NCBI RefSeq assembly: GCF_019317285.1
Contig: NZ_CP079218.1
Coordinates: 5,456,001 to 5,520,000 of the forward strand
Reading direction: 5' to 3'
DNA from: Pedobacter sp. D749
Lineage (GTDB): Bacteria; Bacteroidota; Bacteroidia; Sphingobacteriales; Sphingobacteriaceae
Length of the DNA: 64,000 nt
The notes beneath the pieces were generated by a model, which had not been told where the DNA came from, did not search any database, and was given only the letters and a program-made list of their open reading frames with translations. Of the stretch, positions 28,162-36,556 are shown one piece after another. Position 1 is the first letter of the stretch. Each line of letters opens with the position of its first letter. A program made the translations under genes and the position numbers.

Positions 28162-28542
28162 ATGAATTTTCCATCAGAATTAAAGTACACTAAAGACCAC
28201 GAGTGGGTTAGAGTTGAAGGTAATGAAGCTTATATTGGCGTAACTGATTTTGCACAACGCGAATTGGGTGATATCGTTTATGTTGATATTAATACTGTAG
28301 GTAGCGAGGTAGCTAAAGAAGAAGTTTTTGGTACTGTAGAAGCTGTTAAAACGGTATCTGATTTATATATGCCTGTTACCGGAACAGTATTGGAAGTTAA
28401 CGCTGAATTAAACGATAACCCGGAACTGGTTAACTCTGATCCTTATGGACAAGGATGGATGGTAAAAGTATCTTTAGCTGATTTAGCTGAAGTAGATGGT
28501 TTATTAACAGCAGCAGCTTACCAGGAACTGGTAGGAGCATAA
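28162..28542 (+). CDS. gcvH: Glycine cleavage system H protein
   Basis: A 126-residue lipoyl carrier that shuttles the methylamine group between the P, T and L proteins of glycine cleavage. The lipoylated lysine is K63 in VEAVKTVSDLY, and HEWVRVEG and GDIVYVDI are typical. Length is standard and the ATG at 28162 clear. The other gcv genes are not in the window. It is followed after 10 nt by a VanZ-like gene. Confidence 0.97.
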   Translation: MNFPSELKYTKDHEWVRVEGNEAYIGVTDFAQRELGDIVYVDINTVGSEVAKEEVFGTVEAVKTVSDLYMPVTGTVLEVNAELNDNPELVNSDPYGQGWMVKVSLADLAEVDGLLTAAAYQELVGA

Positions 28543-28552
28543 TCTTAATATT

Positions 28553-28954
28553 TTGTACAAAACACTAAAACAGCAAAAGTGGGCCATTCTTTGGACAGTT
28601 GTTGTTTTGGTGTTTTGTAATATGCACATTTCCGATTCTGTTGGAAAAAGTGGTTTTTTCTTCGAAGGTTTTGATAAAATGACCCATATGGGCTTTTTCT
28701 TTGTTTTATCTATCCTACTTTTCTATGGTAAAATAAAATACCAGCATACCTACACTTTCAGAACCCTAACCATTTTTAAGGTTTTACTTGTCAGCGCCAT
28801 CATCGGCGGCGGAATCGAACTATTACAATGGAAAGTTTTTACCTATCGCTCTGCAGAATGGTGGGATTTTGGCTGTGATATGTTAGGCGCATCAATGGCG
28901 GTTTTTAGTTATGTATTGCTCCATAAGTTAAATTTCAATGATAAGAAAAGTTAG
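28553..28954 (+). CDS. VanZ-like family membrane protein
   Basis: A 133-residue protein with four hydrophobic segments and the VanZ-like layout (DKMTHMGFFFVLSILLF, then GGGIELLQWKVFTYRSAEWWDFGCDMLGA), where the conserved E and D-x-x-x-D/N-type positions sit in the last helices. The family is named after a teicoplanin-resistance protein but its cellular role is mostly unknown. The TTG at 28553, 10 nt after gcvH, keeps the first helix intact. Its last 17 nt overlap a 41-codon lipoprotein gene in another frame. Confidence 0.85.
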   Translation: MYKTLKQQKWAILWTVVVLVFCNMHISDSVGKSGFFFEGFDKMTHMGFFFVLSILLFYGKIKYQHTYTFRTLTIFKVLLVSAIIGGGIELLQWKVFTYRSAEWWDFGCDMLGASMAVFSYVLLHKLNFNDKKS

Positions 28955-29063
28955 CATCATCTGTGTAATCGCGGCTATAGGTTTAAGCGGCTGCAGTATT
29001 TTTAAAAAGAACTGTAATTGCCCGAAAGTGTATTATAACAGCTATCCTTCTCAGCAAAAATAA
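28938..29063 (+). CDS. 41-residue predicted lipoprotein
   Basis: A short ORF beginning with ATG inside the end of the VanZ-like gene (17-nt overlap, different frame). The product has two basic residues, a hydrophobic stretch and a lipobox ending LSGC (C19), then a mature tail of only 22 residues with a CNCP motif and several tyrosines. The overlap suggests translational coupling. A complete signal sequence and lipobox in so short a frame is unlikely by chance. Function unknown; a tiny outer- or inner-membrane lipoprotein is inferred. Confidence 0.6.
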   Translation: MIRKVSIICVIAAIGLSGCSIFKKNCNCPKVYYNSYPSQQK

Positions 29064-29213
29064 TTCTCTTACTGATCAATCTTCCTGTTTGATCTGACTA
29101 CCTTCCTCAGGCTGTATTTAAAATGTTACCAAGCTTTTAACACACCTTAACAAACCTTTCGGCTTTTCTACAGTCTGATAGCTTAGTTTACATTATAATA
29201 TCTAATTTTTTTG

Positions 29214-32030
29214 ATGAAAAGAAACGTTCAACGGGCAATATTCATTGTTCTTCTATTTTGTGGTTACATCGCCCAGGCTCAAAATACTGGTTCGATAAGC
29301 GGAAAAGTAATTAACGCGAAGGATAAAAAACCGGTTGATTTTGCTACAATCGCAATTAAGAGTTTAAAAGATTCGAGTGTTGTGGCATCTGGTCAAACCG
29401 ATCCTGATGGAAGCTTTAGCTTTAAAGCAATAGCTCCGGGTAAGTATAGGATTTATTCCGCCTTTTTAGGTTTAAAAACAGCAACCAAAGATATAGAAGT
29501 GGCTAAGGCAGCCGTAAATGCCGGTGACATTGCGATGAGCGATGACGGTGTTGATTTAAAGGATGTTAACGTTACCGCAAGCATTCCGGTGGTTGTAAAA
29601 ACAGATACCATAGAATTTGATGGGAAATCGATCAAGGTTAGAGAGAACGCTGTTGTAGAAGATATGTTGAAAAAACTTCCAGGAGTGGAGGTGGCGAAAG
29701 ACGGAAGTATTAAAGCACAGGGAGAAACCGTTACGAAGGTTAAAGTGGATGGTAAAGAGTTTTTTGGAACAGATCCCTTATTGGCGACAAAAAATTTACC
29801 TGCCGATATGGTAGATAAGATCCAGGTAATTGATGAGATGTCTGAGCAATCTCAATTTTCTGGTGTTGATGACGGTACGAGAAATAAAATCTTAAACATC
29901 ACAACTAAAGCCGGAATGAAAAAGGGGTATTTTGGAAATAGTACAGTTGGATACGGTACACAGGATCGTTATGATGCAAATTTAAATGTGAACAAGTTCG
30001 ATAATGATCAGCAATTCAGTTTTATCGGTCAGTTCAATAACGTAAATAAACAGAACTTCGGTCAGGGCAATGGTGTAGGGAACGGTTTTGGTGGCGGTGG
30101 CCGTGGTAATTTTGGCGGTGGTGGAAGTGGCACTGGTAGTGGTGGTATTACAACCACAAATGCTGCAGGCTTAAACTTTGCCGATACCTATAAAGATGGT
30201 ACCCAGATTCAAGGAAGTTACTTTTTTAACAAATCGTCTGTTTCAAACCAACAGACAAGTTTTACTCAAAATTTATTGGGAGACAGGATTACTACCGTTT
30301 CGAACAATGCAGATAATAATACTGATCGAATTAACCATAGGTTTAATTTCATGATTGATACCAAGCTGGATTCTTCAACAACGATTAAAATCCAGCCCAA
30401 TGTATCCTATACCGAAAGTGATGCAACAAACGTAAGCGATTATACCCGAAATTTGATCCAGTCGACAACTGTCGGAGATCAGCGCTATATCAGTAACAGT
30501 ACCGCGCCAAACATCAGCAATAACCTTTTGGTGCGTAAAAAGTTCAAGAGACGCGGAAGAACATTGTCTCTTAATGTTAACACGAGTATCAATAATAACG
30601 ATGCCGATAATTATAATTACATATCTGAAACGAATACCATTAACAGTAAGCCAACGGCTAGTTTGATCGATCAGTTGAATAAGGTAAATACAAATTCTAT
30701 TAATAATACCTCCAGATTGGTATATACAGAACCACTATCTAAAACAACAAGTTTAGAGTTTAACTACCAGAATGGATATAGCCATGACAACCAGGGGCGC
30801 CAGGTATTGGATTTCAACTCAGCAAGCGGGCAATATGATCTGGTTAATCTGGATTATAGCAATATTTATGAGAACCAAACTTTAACAAACGCCGCAGGAG
30901 TAAGCTTTACAACCAATGAGAAAAAATATAACTGGAACATTGGTTTGGCAGCACAACAAACCAACCGTGAGAACACCAATCTTACAACTGGCTTGGTGAG
31001 AACACAAAATTTTATAAACTTAACACCCTCGGCCAATTTCAGATATAATTTCAGTAACTCCAGACGGTTAAATATCCGTTATAGAGGAACTACCCAACAG
31101 CCAACAATCAACCAGATTCAGCCTATTGCCGATAATACGAATACACAAAGTGTTTTTGTTGGTAATCCAAGTTTAAAACCCCAGTTTAACAACAATTTAA
31201 GCATCAACTATAACAATTTCGATTTCGCCAAAAGCAGAATGTTCTTCGCTTTTTTAAGTTTGAGTCAAACTTTTAATGCCATTGGTAACAGTAGCCAATT
31301 GGTAACTGACGAAAATGATAAGGATTTCGGTAAAATCAGAACGACTTACGTTAATGTTGACGGAGTTTATTCCGGTAATGCAAGCATCAATATGGGGGTT
31401 CCAATTTTACCTGAACGTAAATTGACCCTGAATGCATCGTTAAATGGAAACTACAACAGGAATGTGAATTTTACCTCGGGTGATAATAATACTACTGATC
31501 TGGTAAAAAATATCACGAATTCCTGGTCGGTTACCAACAAATATAATTTTGTAACCAACTTTGATAAGTTTGACCTTACCGGTGGTATTTCCGGTACCTA
31601 TAACAGGGCAACTTACTCTGCCCAGCCAAACTCAACCACAAACTATTATACGCTAAACCCTAGTTTTGATATCAGTTACTTGTTTCCCGGAAATATCCGT
31701 TTAGCGGTAGATTTAGATTATATCAAAAATACAGGCAGGGGTGAAGGATTTAATACCGAGTATACTTTGGTAAATTCTTATATCAGCCGTCAGTTCTTTA
31801 AAAACAGGGGCACATTTAAAATTGCAGTTAACGATGCTTTTAACCAAAATCAGGGTATTAGCAGAACCGCAACGAATAATACGATTACAGATTTAAACTA
31901 TAATGTGTTAAAACGTTATTACATGTTCTCCTTTACTTATTCGTTATCCCGTATCGGTGGAAAAAACATGAGTGGAGATATGCAAATGCCAGGACAGGGA
32001 GGTGATGGAGGCCGTCGCATGAGAATGTAA
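29214..32030 (+). CDS. Outer-membrane beta-barrel protein, TonB-receptor-like
   Basis: A 938-residue outer-membrane protein: signal peptide 1-23, a carboxypeptidase-regulatory-like domain (SGKVINAKDKKPVDFATIAI, about 28-105), a plug-like region (VVEDMLKKLPGVEVAKDGSI, then DKIQVIDEMSEQSQFSG), a Gly-rich loop (about 285-315, encoded by GGTGGC-like repeats) and a long barrel. This is the outer-membrane beta-barrel family of Bacteroidota that resembles TonB receptors; no substrate is known. I chose ATG 29214 over the TTG just before it. A fragment of a close paralogue lies directly downstream. Confidence 0.88.
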   Translation: MKRNVQRAIFIVLLFCGYIAQAQNTGSISGKVINAKDKKPVDFATIAIKSLKDSSVVASGQTDPDGSFSFKAIAPGKYRIYSAFLGLKTATKDIEVAKAAVNAGDIAMSDDGVDLKDVNVTASIPVVVKTDTIEFDGKSIKVRENAVVEDMLKKLPGVEVAKDGSIKAQGETVTKVKVDGKEFFGTDPLLATKNLPADMVDKIQVIDEMSEQSQFSGVDDGTRNKILNITTKAGMKKGYFGNSTVGYGTQDRYDANLNVNKFDNDQQFSFIGQFNNVNKQNFGQGNGVGNGFGGGGRGNFGGGGSGTGSGGITTTNAAGLNFADTYKDGTQIQGSYFFNKSSVSNQQTSFTQNLLGDRITTVSNNADNNTDRINHRFNFMIDTKLDSSTTIKIQPNVSYTESDATNVSDYTRNLIQSTTVGDQRYISNSTAPNISNNLLVRKKFKRRGRTLSLNVNTSINNNDADNYNYISETNTINSKPTASLIDQLNKVNTNSINNTSRLVYTEPLSKTTSLEFNYQNGYSHDNQGRQVLDFNSASGQYDLVNLDYSNIYENQTLTNAAGVSFTTNEKKYNWNIGLAAQQTNRENTNLTTGLVRTQNFINLTPSANFRYNFSNSRRLNIRYRGTTQQPTINQIQPIADNTNTQSVFVGNPSLKPQFNNNLSINYNNFDFAKSRMFFAFLSLSQTFNAIGNSSQLVTDENDKDFGKIRTTYVNVDGVYSGNASINMGVPILPERKLTLNASLNGNYNRNVNFTSGDNNTTDLVKNITNSWSVTNKYNFVTNFDKFDLTGGISGTYNRATYSAQPNSTTNYYTLNPSFDISYLFPGNIRLAVDLDYIKNTGRGEGFNTEYTLVNSYISRQFFKNRGTFKIAVNDAFNQNQGISRTATNNTITDLNYNVLKRYYMFSFTYSLSRIGGKNMSGDMQMPGQGGDGGRRMRM

Positions 32031-32040
32031 TACTTTCCAA

Positions 32041-32103
32041 TGGTCGGTGGCTCACCGACCATCAATATGATAAAAAAGTCTCGGTCTTATCCGGGACTTT
32101 TTT
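32041..32103 (+). terminator. Double hairpin terminator after the barrel gene
   Basis: First, a perfect 9-bp hairpin, TGGTCGGTG (32041-32049) with CACCGACCA (32053-32061). Then a 13-bp stem, AAAAAAGTCTCGG (32072-32084) with CCGGGACTTTTTT (32091-32103), with one G-T pair and a 6-nt loop. The second has A- and T-tracts on both sides and could work in both directions. Confidence 0.8.
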
Positions 32104-32147
32104 ATTTATAACTATTCTCTATCGGTTGTTGTCTCAACGATTAACAC

Positions 32148-32447
32148 TCAGAGAATTTCGATACCCACTTTACATTGGTGAATTCGTACCTGAGGAAGCA
32201 ATTTTTTAAAAACCTTGGCACTTTCAAAGCTGCCGTAAACGATTTGCTGAACGAAAACCAGGGTGTAAGTCGTACGGCTAACAACAACACTATCCGTGAT
32301 GAAAGCTACAACGTATTGCGGCGTTATTTTATGTTTTCATTTACCTATTCTTTAAACCGTATGGGCGGTAAAAACCGCATAATAAGAAACGAGGAAGGCG
32401 GCAGAGGCCGTGGTGGTAACGGTGGTGGTGGCAGACAACGAAACTAG
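32148..32447 (+). pseudogene. C-terminal remnant of a paralogous outer-membrane barrel gene
   Basis: About 97 codons homologous to the last ~100 residues of the upstream 938-residue protein. LVNSYLRKQFFKNLGTFK matches LVNSYISRQFFKNRGTFK, and YNVLRRYFMFSFTYSLNRMGGKN matches YNVLKRYYMFSFTYSLSRIGGKN. Similarity starts at 32151, just after an in-frame stop at 32142, so there is no signal peptide, plug or most of the barrel. The tail is a Gly/Arg-rich run. This is a deletion remnant of a tandem duplication or an ancient fragment. It is not a normal gene, though a TTG at 32175 could allow translation. Confidence 0.8.
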
Positions 32448-32543
32448 ATCATTTTAGGGTAAAAGCACTGTAATTATATCCATACTCGAGTATCTTATTT
32501 GGAATAAATCTAAAGAAAGGTTAACTTGCGCCAAATTTAGCAC

Positions 32544-32759
32544 ATGAAGCTGTCGCACCTAAAAGTTGGAGAAAAGGGAACAATTGTAGCTTTTACAGAT
32601 TTAGATATGTCTGTAAAGTTAATGGAGATGGGCTGCTTGCCAGGTGAGGTGGTAGAGGTAGAGCGTTTTGCTCCGCTGGGCGACCCTATGGCAATTCGTG
32701 TAGCTGGTTATCAGCTTTGCTTACGTAAAAGCGAAGCTGATGTTATCATTATTCAATAA
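32544..32759 (+). CDS. feoA: Ferrous iron transport protein A
   Basis: A 71-residue SH3-like FeoA (LSHLKVGEKGTIV, then MEMGCLPGEVVEVERFAPLGDPMAIRVAGYQLCLRKSEAD). It is thought to regulate or stabilise FeoB at the inner membrane. It starts with ATG 32544 and is followed by feoB after 11 nt, so the pair is one operon. No clear Fur box was recognised upstream. Confidence 0.95.
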   Translation: MKLSHLKVGEKGTIVAFTDLDMSVKLMEMGCLPGEVVEVERFAPLGDPMAIRVAGYQLCLRKSEADVIIIQ

Positions 32760-32770
32760 AAAAGCTGGGT

Positions 32771-34879
32771 TTGGATATTAAAGTTGCGTTAGTTGGTAAT
32801 CCCAATACAGGTAAATCTACTTTATTTAACCGTTTAACAGGGTTAAATCAAAAAATTGGAAATTTTCCAGGTATCACTGTCGATAAGAAAACAGGTTTTA
32901 CTAAACTTGCTGATGGTAAAGAAGCAGAGATCATCGATTTACCAGGAACATATAGCTTATATCCGAAAAGTGCTGATGAAAGCATCGTTTTTCAAGTACT
33001 TGCCGATAAAAAAAACAATAGCCATCCTGATGTTATTGTGCTCATTGCAGATGCTTCTAATTTAAAGCGCAATATGCTTTTGTATTCGCAAGTGGCAGAT
33101 TTAGGTATCCCAATGATTTTGGCCCTGAATATGATAGACCTTTCTACTAAGCAGGGTATTGAGATTAATCTGGATAAATTGGCTGAAAAACTGGGCATTC
33201 AGGTGGTTTCCATTTCTGCAAGGAACAATATCGGAATTGATAAACTGAAACAGGCCATTGCCAATACAAATAAAATTGCCACACAGTTTCAGGATATTGA
33301 TGTGAATTTTCTGGCTCCGGAAGCGATTAATGCCATAAAATCAAAACTCAATTCTGACAACGATTATTATGCGTTGCAGGTGCTGCATCAGCATGAACAC
33401 TTAACTTTCTTTACCGAAAAGGAACAGGAGGAAATTGAACAGATAGAACAATCTCACCATTTCGAATCTTCGAAAGTTCAGGCCGCAGAAACTATAGCCA
33501 GGTATAAACAGCTCAGTACCATTTTGTCTGATGTGGTTATTGACAGGGGTACAGAAAAGAAATTTTCTTTCAGTGATAAATTAGATGCTATTTTAACCCA
33601 TAAAATATGGGGATTTGCCATTTTTCTGCTTATTCTTTTTGTAATTTTTAATGCCATATTTGCCTGGTCTTCTTATCCAATGGACTGGATTGAGACTGGT
33701 TTTGGTTTTATTACCAGCGTTGGGCACGAATATTTGCCGGCAGGCATGCTTACTGATTTGTTGTTGGATGGTATAATTGCAGGTTTAGGTGGTATTTTTG
33801 TTTTTATTCCACAGATTGCAATTCTTTTCGCCTTCATATCCATTTTAGAAGATACGGGTTATATGGCCCGTGTTACCTTTATGATGGATAAAATTATGAG
33901 CAAGGTTGGCCTTAACGGTAAATCGGTAGTGCCGATGATTGGTGGTTTAGCCTGTGCTGTTCCATCTATTATGGCTGCCCGGAATATCGAAAACTGGAAG
34001 GATAGAATGATTACCATCATGGTTACCCCATTGGTAAGCTGCTCAGCAAGGCTTCCGGTATATATCCTGATTATTTCCTTAATTATCCCTTCGCAAACGG
34101 TTTTGGGCGTTTTTAACTTACAGGGTTTAGCATTGATGGTAATGTACCTGGTGGGTATTCTTGCTGCGGTATTGGTGGCCTGGGTAATGAAATTCATTAT
34201 CAAAACCAAAGAAAGATCTTATTTCATCATGGAACTTCCGGTGTACCGCATGCCAAGGTGGAAAAATGTGTTTTATACCATGTACGAAAAATCGAAAACC
34301 TTTGTTTTCGAAGCTGGGAAGGTTATCATCGCCATTTCGATTATTCTTTGGGTAATGGCTTCTTTCGGACCGGGAAACCGCTTTGAAAGCATTGATAAAA
34401 AGTATGAGTCTGTTCTTAATGATACGACAAAAAATACAGATCACATTAAAACCTTGGTGGCTACCGAGAAATTGGAAAACTCTTATGTAGGTATTCTTGG
34501 CCATTGGATCGAGCCTGCAATTCGCCCTTTGGGTTATGACTGGAAGATTGGTATTGGTTTAATTACCTCTTTTGCTGCCCGCGAAGCCTTTGTGGGTACA
34601 ATGGCCACTATTTATAGTGTTGATGGCGGGGATGAAGATACCTCGACCATTAGAGAACGTATGTCGGCTTCGGTTAATAACCGAACCGGTTTGCCTGTTT
34701 ACACTTTTGCTACAGGTATTTCTTTGATGCTTTTTTATGCTTTTGCCATGCAGTGTATGAGCACGGTAGCTATTGTTTATCGTGAAACTAAAGGCTGGAA
34801 ATGGCCTGTAATTCAATTGGCTTACATGACGGCTATGGCTTATGTTGCCGCGCTGGTTGCTTATCAGCTGTTGAAATAA
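32771..34879 (+). CDS. feoB: Ferrous iron transporter FeoB
   Basis: A 702-residue inner-membrane Fe(II) transporter with an N-terminal G domain: P-loop GNPNTGKST (9-17), switch region PGITVDKKTG, G3 DLPGTYSL and G4-like LNMIDLS. About eight to ten helices follow, with the two gate segments (FAFISILEDTGYMARVTFMMDK and the later ITSFAAREAFVGTMATIYSV). Length is typical of the shorter Bacteroidota FeoB. The TTG at 32771 is the only start that keeps the G domain intact. Uptake of ferrous iron under low oxygen is the expected role. Confidence 0.95.
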   Translation: MDIKVALVGNPNTGKSTLFNRLTGLNQKIGNFPGITVDKKTGFTKLADGKEAEIIDLPGTYSLYPKSADESIVFQVLADKKNNSHPDVIVLIADASNLKRNMLLYSQVADLGIPMILALNMIDLSTKQGIEINLDKLAEKLGIQVVSISARNNIGIDKLKQAIANTNKIATQFQDIDVNFLAPEAINAIKSKLNSDNDYYALQVLHQHEHLTFFTEKEQEEIEQIEQSHHFESSKVQAAETIARYKQLSTILSDVVIDRGTEKKFSFSDKLDAILTHKIWGFAIFLLILFVIFNAIFAWSSYPMDWIETGFGFITSVGHEYLPAGMLTDLLLDGIIAGLGGIFVFIPQIAILFAFISILEDTGYMARVTFMMDKIMSKVGLNGKSVVPMIGGLACAVPSIMAARNIENWKDRMITIMVTPLVSCSARLPVYILIISLIIPSQTVLGVFNLQGLALMVMYLVGILAAVLVAWVMKFIIKTKERSYFIMELPVYRMPRWKNVFYTMYEKSKTFVFEAGKVIIAISIILWVMASFGPGNRFESIDKKYESVLNDTTKNTDHIKTLVATEKLENSYVGILGHWIEPAIRPLGYDWKIGIGLITSFAAREAFVGTMATIYSVDGGDEDTSTIRERMSASVNNRTGLPVYTFATGISLMLFYAFAMQCMSTVAIVYRETKGWKWPVIQLAYMTAMAYVAALVAYQLLK

Positions 34880-35557
34880 AGAATTTCGTCATTTCGAGCG
34901 GAGTGCAACGCAGTCGAGAAATTATCTCGATAGCTCTCTCGACTAAATGTAAATTTCACTGGAGCTTAAAAGGCGACTATTTTATAGTAGCGTAACTCTA
35001 GCGTTTGTCGACCTGAGCGTAGTCGAAGGCCCCTTATAAATATGATTATTAAGATTAGGAGAGCAGCACCTGTACAACTATTTTGGTTTTCTCCTGCTTT
35101 CCGTTTTATCCCGATGAAACCTGTGAAACAAGCAAGCACACCATAAAAGCAAAAAAAAGTGCTTAAATCGGGATGTTCACTCCAATCAGGTCTAGGTGGC
35201 TAGGTCAGTGTTGATATTTTTGGCTGGATGCTTAACCTGCATAAACCACTATACTATCAATAACCTAATATAATAGTTTTTCCGCGCACCTTTTTAGTCT
35301 CACCCTGAGCTGAGCAGAAGGGTCAAGCAAATTGCTATTTATTGGCACAAATCTTTGTTTCTAAACCCGGTAGTAGCGGCAGCCCCCGATTCTTCGTCGG
35401 GGCTAGAGCGCATAATGGGGCTGCGGTTCCCGAAACCCTACTGAACGTTCATTTTCAAATAAAATCACTAAAGGTTTTTACCATATAAGACATATAAGGT
35501 CATCCAGGCTCAGGTATGATTACAAAGGTTGTGGCCTTTCGCCTTTAATCTTTCCGC
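34880..35557. other. Long intergenic region rich in REP-like repeats
   Basis: 678 nt without a credible gene between feoB and the Lrp gene. It holds REP-like palindromic pieces: TTTCGAGCGGAGTG...CAGTCGAGAAA (34892-34922) with GCTCTCTCGAC after it, GTCGACCTGAGCGTAGTCGAAG-type sequence near 35007-35028, and CACCCTGAGCTGAGCAGAAG near 35310. A further dispersed repeat lies at 35363-35440 (separate entry). Nothing else is recognised. Confidence 0.6.
35363..35440 (+). repeat. Dispersed structured repeat, copy A
   Basis: Begins AAACCCGGTAGTAGCGG (35363-35379), followed by a hairpin AGCCCCCGA/TCGGGGCT and then AGAGCGCATAATGGGG. The first 17 nt match the start of a second copy on the minus strand ending at 56317 at 16 of 17 positions, and the later GAGCG-n-ATA-n-nGGGG block also recurs in order. 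The element lies in gene-free DNA. Confidence 0.6.
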
Positions 35558-36034
35558 TTAACCTAATTCAATCTGCCGCTTAATGCTTTCTTCTAGTGAT
35601 ATTAAAGTCTCCGTACGTTGGATGCCATTCACCGCCTGTATTTCTTCGTTTAAAACGTGGCGTAAATGATTGGTATCCCTGCAGATGATTTTGGCAAACA
35701 TACTGTAGGCACCGGTAGTATAATGCAATTCTACCACTTCTTTAATTTTACTCAATTGAGCAACTGCATCTTTATACTGGATTCCTTTCTCCAGGTAAAT
35801 GCCCAAAAAGGCGCAAATGTCGTATCCGGCCTTTTGCGGATCAATGATGAGATGAGAGCCCTTAATAATGCCCATTTCCTGCAGTTTCTTCATTCTCACG
35901 TGTATCGTGCCACCTGAAACAATGAGGTCTTTAGCGATTTCTGTATAGGGTTTAGTGGCATCCTGCATCAATTGCTTCAGTATATCGATGTCGAGGTTGT
36001 CAATTTCTAAATTGGAATTGTCTTTTTTAAGCAT
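35558..36034 (-). CDS. Lrp/AsnC family transcriptional regulator
   Basis: A 158-residue regulator. The N-terminal winged helix-turn-helix (about 12-60, DIDILKQLMQDATKPYTEIAKDL and GTIHVRMKKLQEMGII) is followed by the RAM ligand-binding domain (about 70-150, with VELHYTTGAYSMFAKIICRD). Such proteins sense amino acids as octamers and control amino-acid metabolism. It is divergent from the tandem tRNA-like genes at 36191-36526, so its promoter region is shared with theirs and it may regulate them; that is an inference from position. Confidence 0.93.
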   Translation of the reverse strand: MLKKDNSNLEIDNLDIDILKQLMQDATKPYTEIAKDLIVSGGTIHVRMKKLQEMGIIKGSHLIIDPQKAGYDICAFLGIYLEKGIQYKDAVAQLSKIKEVVELHYTTGAYSMFAKIICRDTNHLRHVLNEEIQAVNGIQRTETLISLEESIKRQIELG

Positions 36035-36107
36035 ATTTTTGAATTATGATAAGCGAATTTACGAATATTTATCAATATTATAAAAATAAAATTAAATGTT
36101 TAAAATA

Positions 36108-36139
36108 TTTGCAAGGTATTGGTTGTTCCTTTACATTTG
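36108..36139 (+). promoter_or_regulatory. Strong Bacteroidota-type promoter of the tRNA-like genes
   Basis: TTTG (36108-36111), 20 nt, TACATTTG (36132-36139): an exact match to the TTTG-N19/20-TAnnTTTG consensus. Initiation near 36146 would give a ~45-nt leader in which GCAATT (36146-36151) can pair with AATTGC (36176-36181), directly upstream of the first tRNA-like gene. It is one of the two best promoters in the window. Confidence 0.7.
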
Positions 36140-36190
36140 TATCAAGCAATTAACAAAAAGGAAACGTTCTTTCAGAATTGCATAACATAA

Positions 36191-36304
36191 TGTAGGGTGG
36201 TGAAACAGGCAGACACACCTCCTTGTCTCGGTGGCGGAGAATAATGGGAATATACCGGTTTCGGTACTAACCACTCCTTGAAGGTTCGATTCCTTCCCCT
36301 ACAG
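36191..36304 (+). tRNA. tRNA-like RNA 1, ~45-nt variable region, apparent GUC anticodon
   Basis: A 114-nt cloverleaf. Acceptor TGTAGGG (36191-36197) pairs with CCCTACA (36297-36303), discriminator G36304, no CCA. D arm GTG/CAC with an 11-nt loop containing GG; T arm GAAGG-TTCGATT-CCTTC (36280-36296). Anticodon stem CCTCC/GGTGG has a central T-T mismatch; loop TTGTCTC gives GTC, with pyrimidine at position 37. The variable region (36235-36279) has an outer stem GGAG/CTCC, a conserved AATAATGGGA bulge and a distal hairpin TACCG-GTTT-CGGTA. The D arm resembles tRNA-Leu, but G73 and the huge variable arm fit neither Leu nor Asp. It may be a Ser-type acceptor or a non-translational RNA. Confidence 0.7.
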
Positions 36305-36308
36305 CGGC

Positions 36309-36379
36309 TTTAGTCCTAAGTCAAGAGTCGGATAGTCTTTAGTAGACTTACGACTGCAGACTTTGGACTAAAGACTAAT
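36309..36379. repeat. Inverted 7-nt-period array (NNNAGTC / GACTNNN)
   Basis: Left half: in-phase TTTAGTC, CTAAGTC and AAGAGTC (36309-36329), then one 8-nt unit. Right half: five exact GACTNNN heptamers (36345-36379). The ends pair over 15 nt (36308-36322 with 36359-36373) with one mismatch. It fills the spacer between the two tRNA-like genes and ends 2 nt before the second. Confidence 0.65.
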
Positions 36380-36381
36380 AA

Positions 36382-36526
36382 TGTTGGGTGGTGAAATTGG
36401 CAGACACGCCTCCTTGTCTCGGTGGTGGGGAATAATGGGACAAACGCAGTTTATTGGGTTGACCACAAATTAATTTTTTGAACTGTAGCTAACTACCCCT
36501 TGAAGGTTCGACTCCTTCCCCAACAG
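36382..36526 (+). tRNA. tRNA-like RNA 2, ~76-nt variable region, apparent GUC anticodon
   Basis: A 145-nt paralogue of the preceding gene. Acceptor TGTTGGG (36382-36388)/CCCAACA (36519-36525), discriminator G36526. It differs from copy 1 by a compensated A-T to T-A change in the acceptor and by GGGG/CCCC replacing GGAG/CTCC in the variable-arm stem, so both stems are supported by covariation. D arm, anticodon arm with the T-T mismatch and GTC loop, and T arm are nearly identical. The variable region (36426-36501) keeps AATAATGGGA and CTAAC-n-A but carries a larger distal part with stem CAGTT (36447-36451)/AACTG (36481-36485). No CCA is encoded. Confidence 0.7.
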
Positions 36527-36556
36527 CATTTTTTATGAATAATAAGTTAGTTAATT

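Noticed and set aside
34801..34995. 64-codon frame overlapping the end of feoB
   Set aside because: It is an out-of-frame reading of feoB continuing into a REP unit.
36191..36526. Reading the two RNAs as ordinary tRNA-Leu, tRNA-Asp or intron-containing tRNAs
   Set aside because: The D arm is Leu-like but the discriminator is G and the anticodon is not a Leu one. tRNA-Asp has a short variable loop. The inserts lie in the variable region, not in the anticodon loop where group I introns lie, and are far too short for one.
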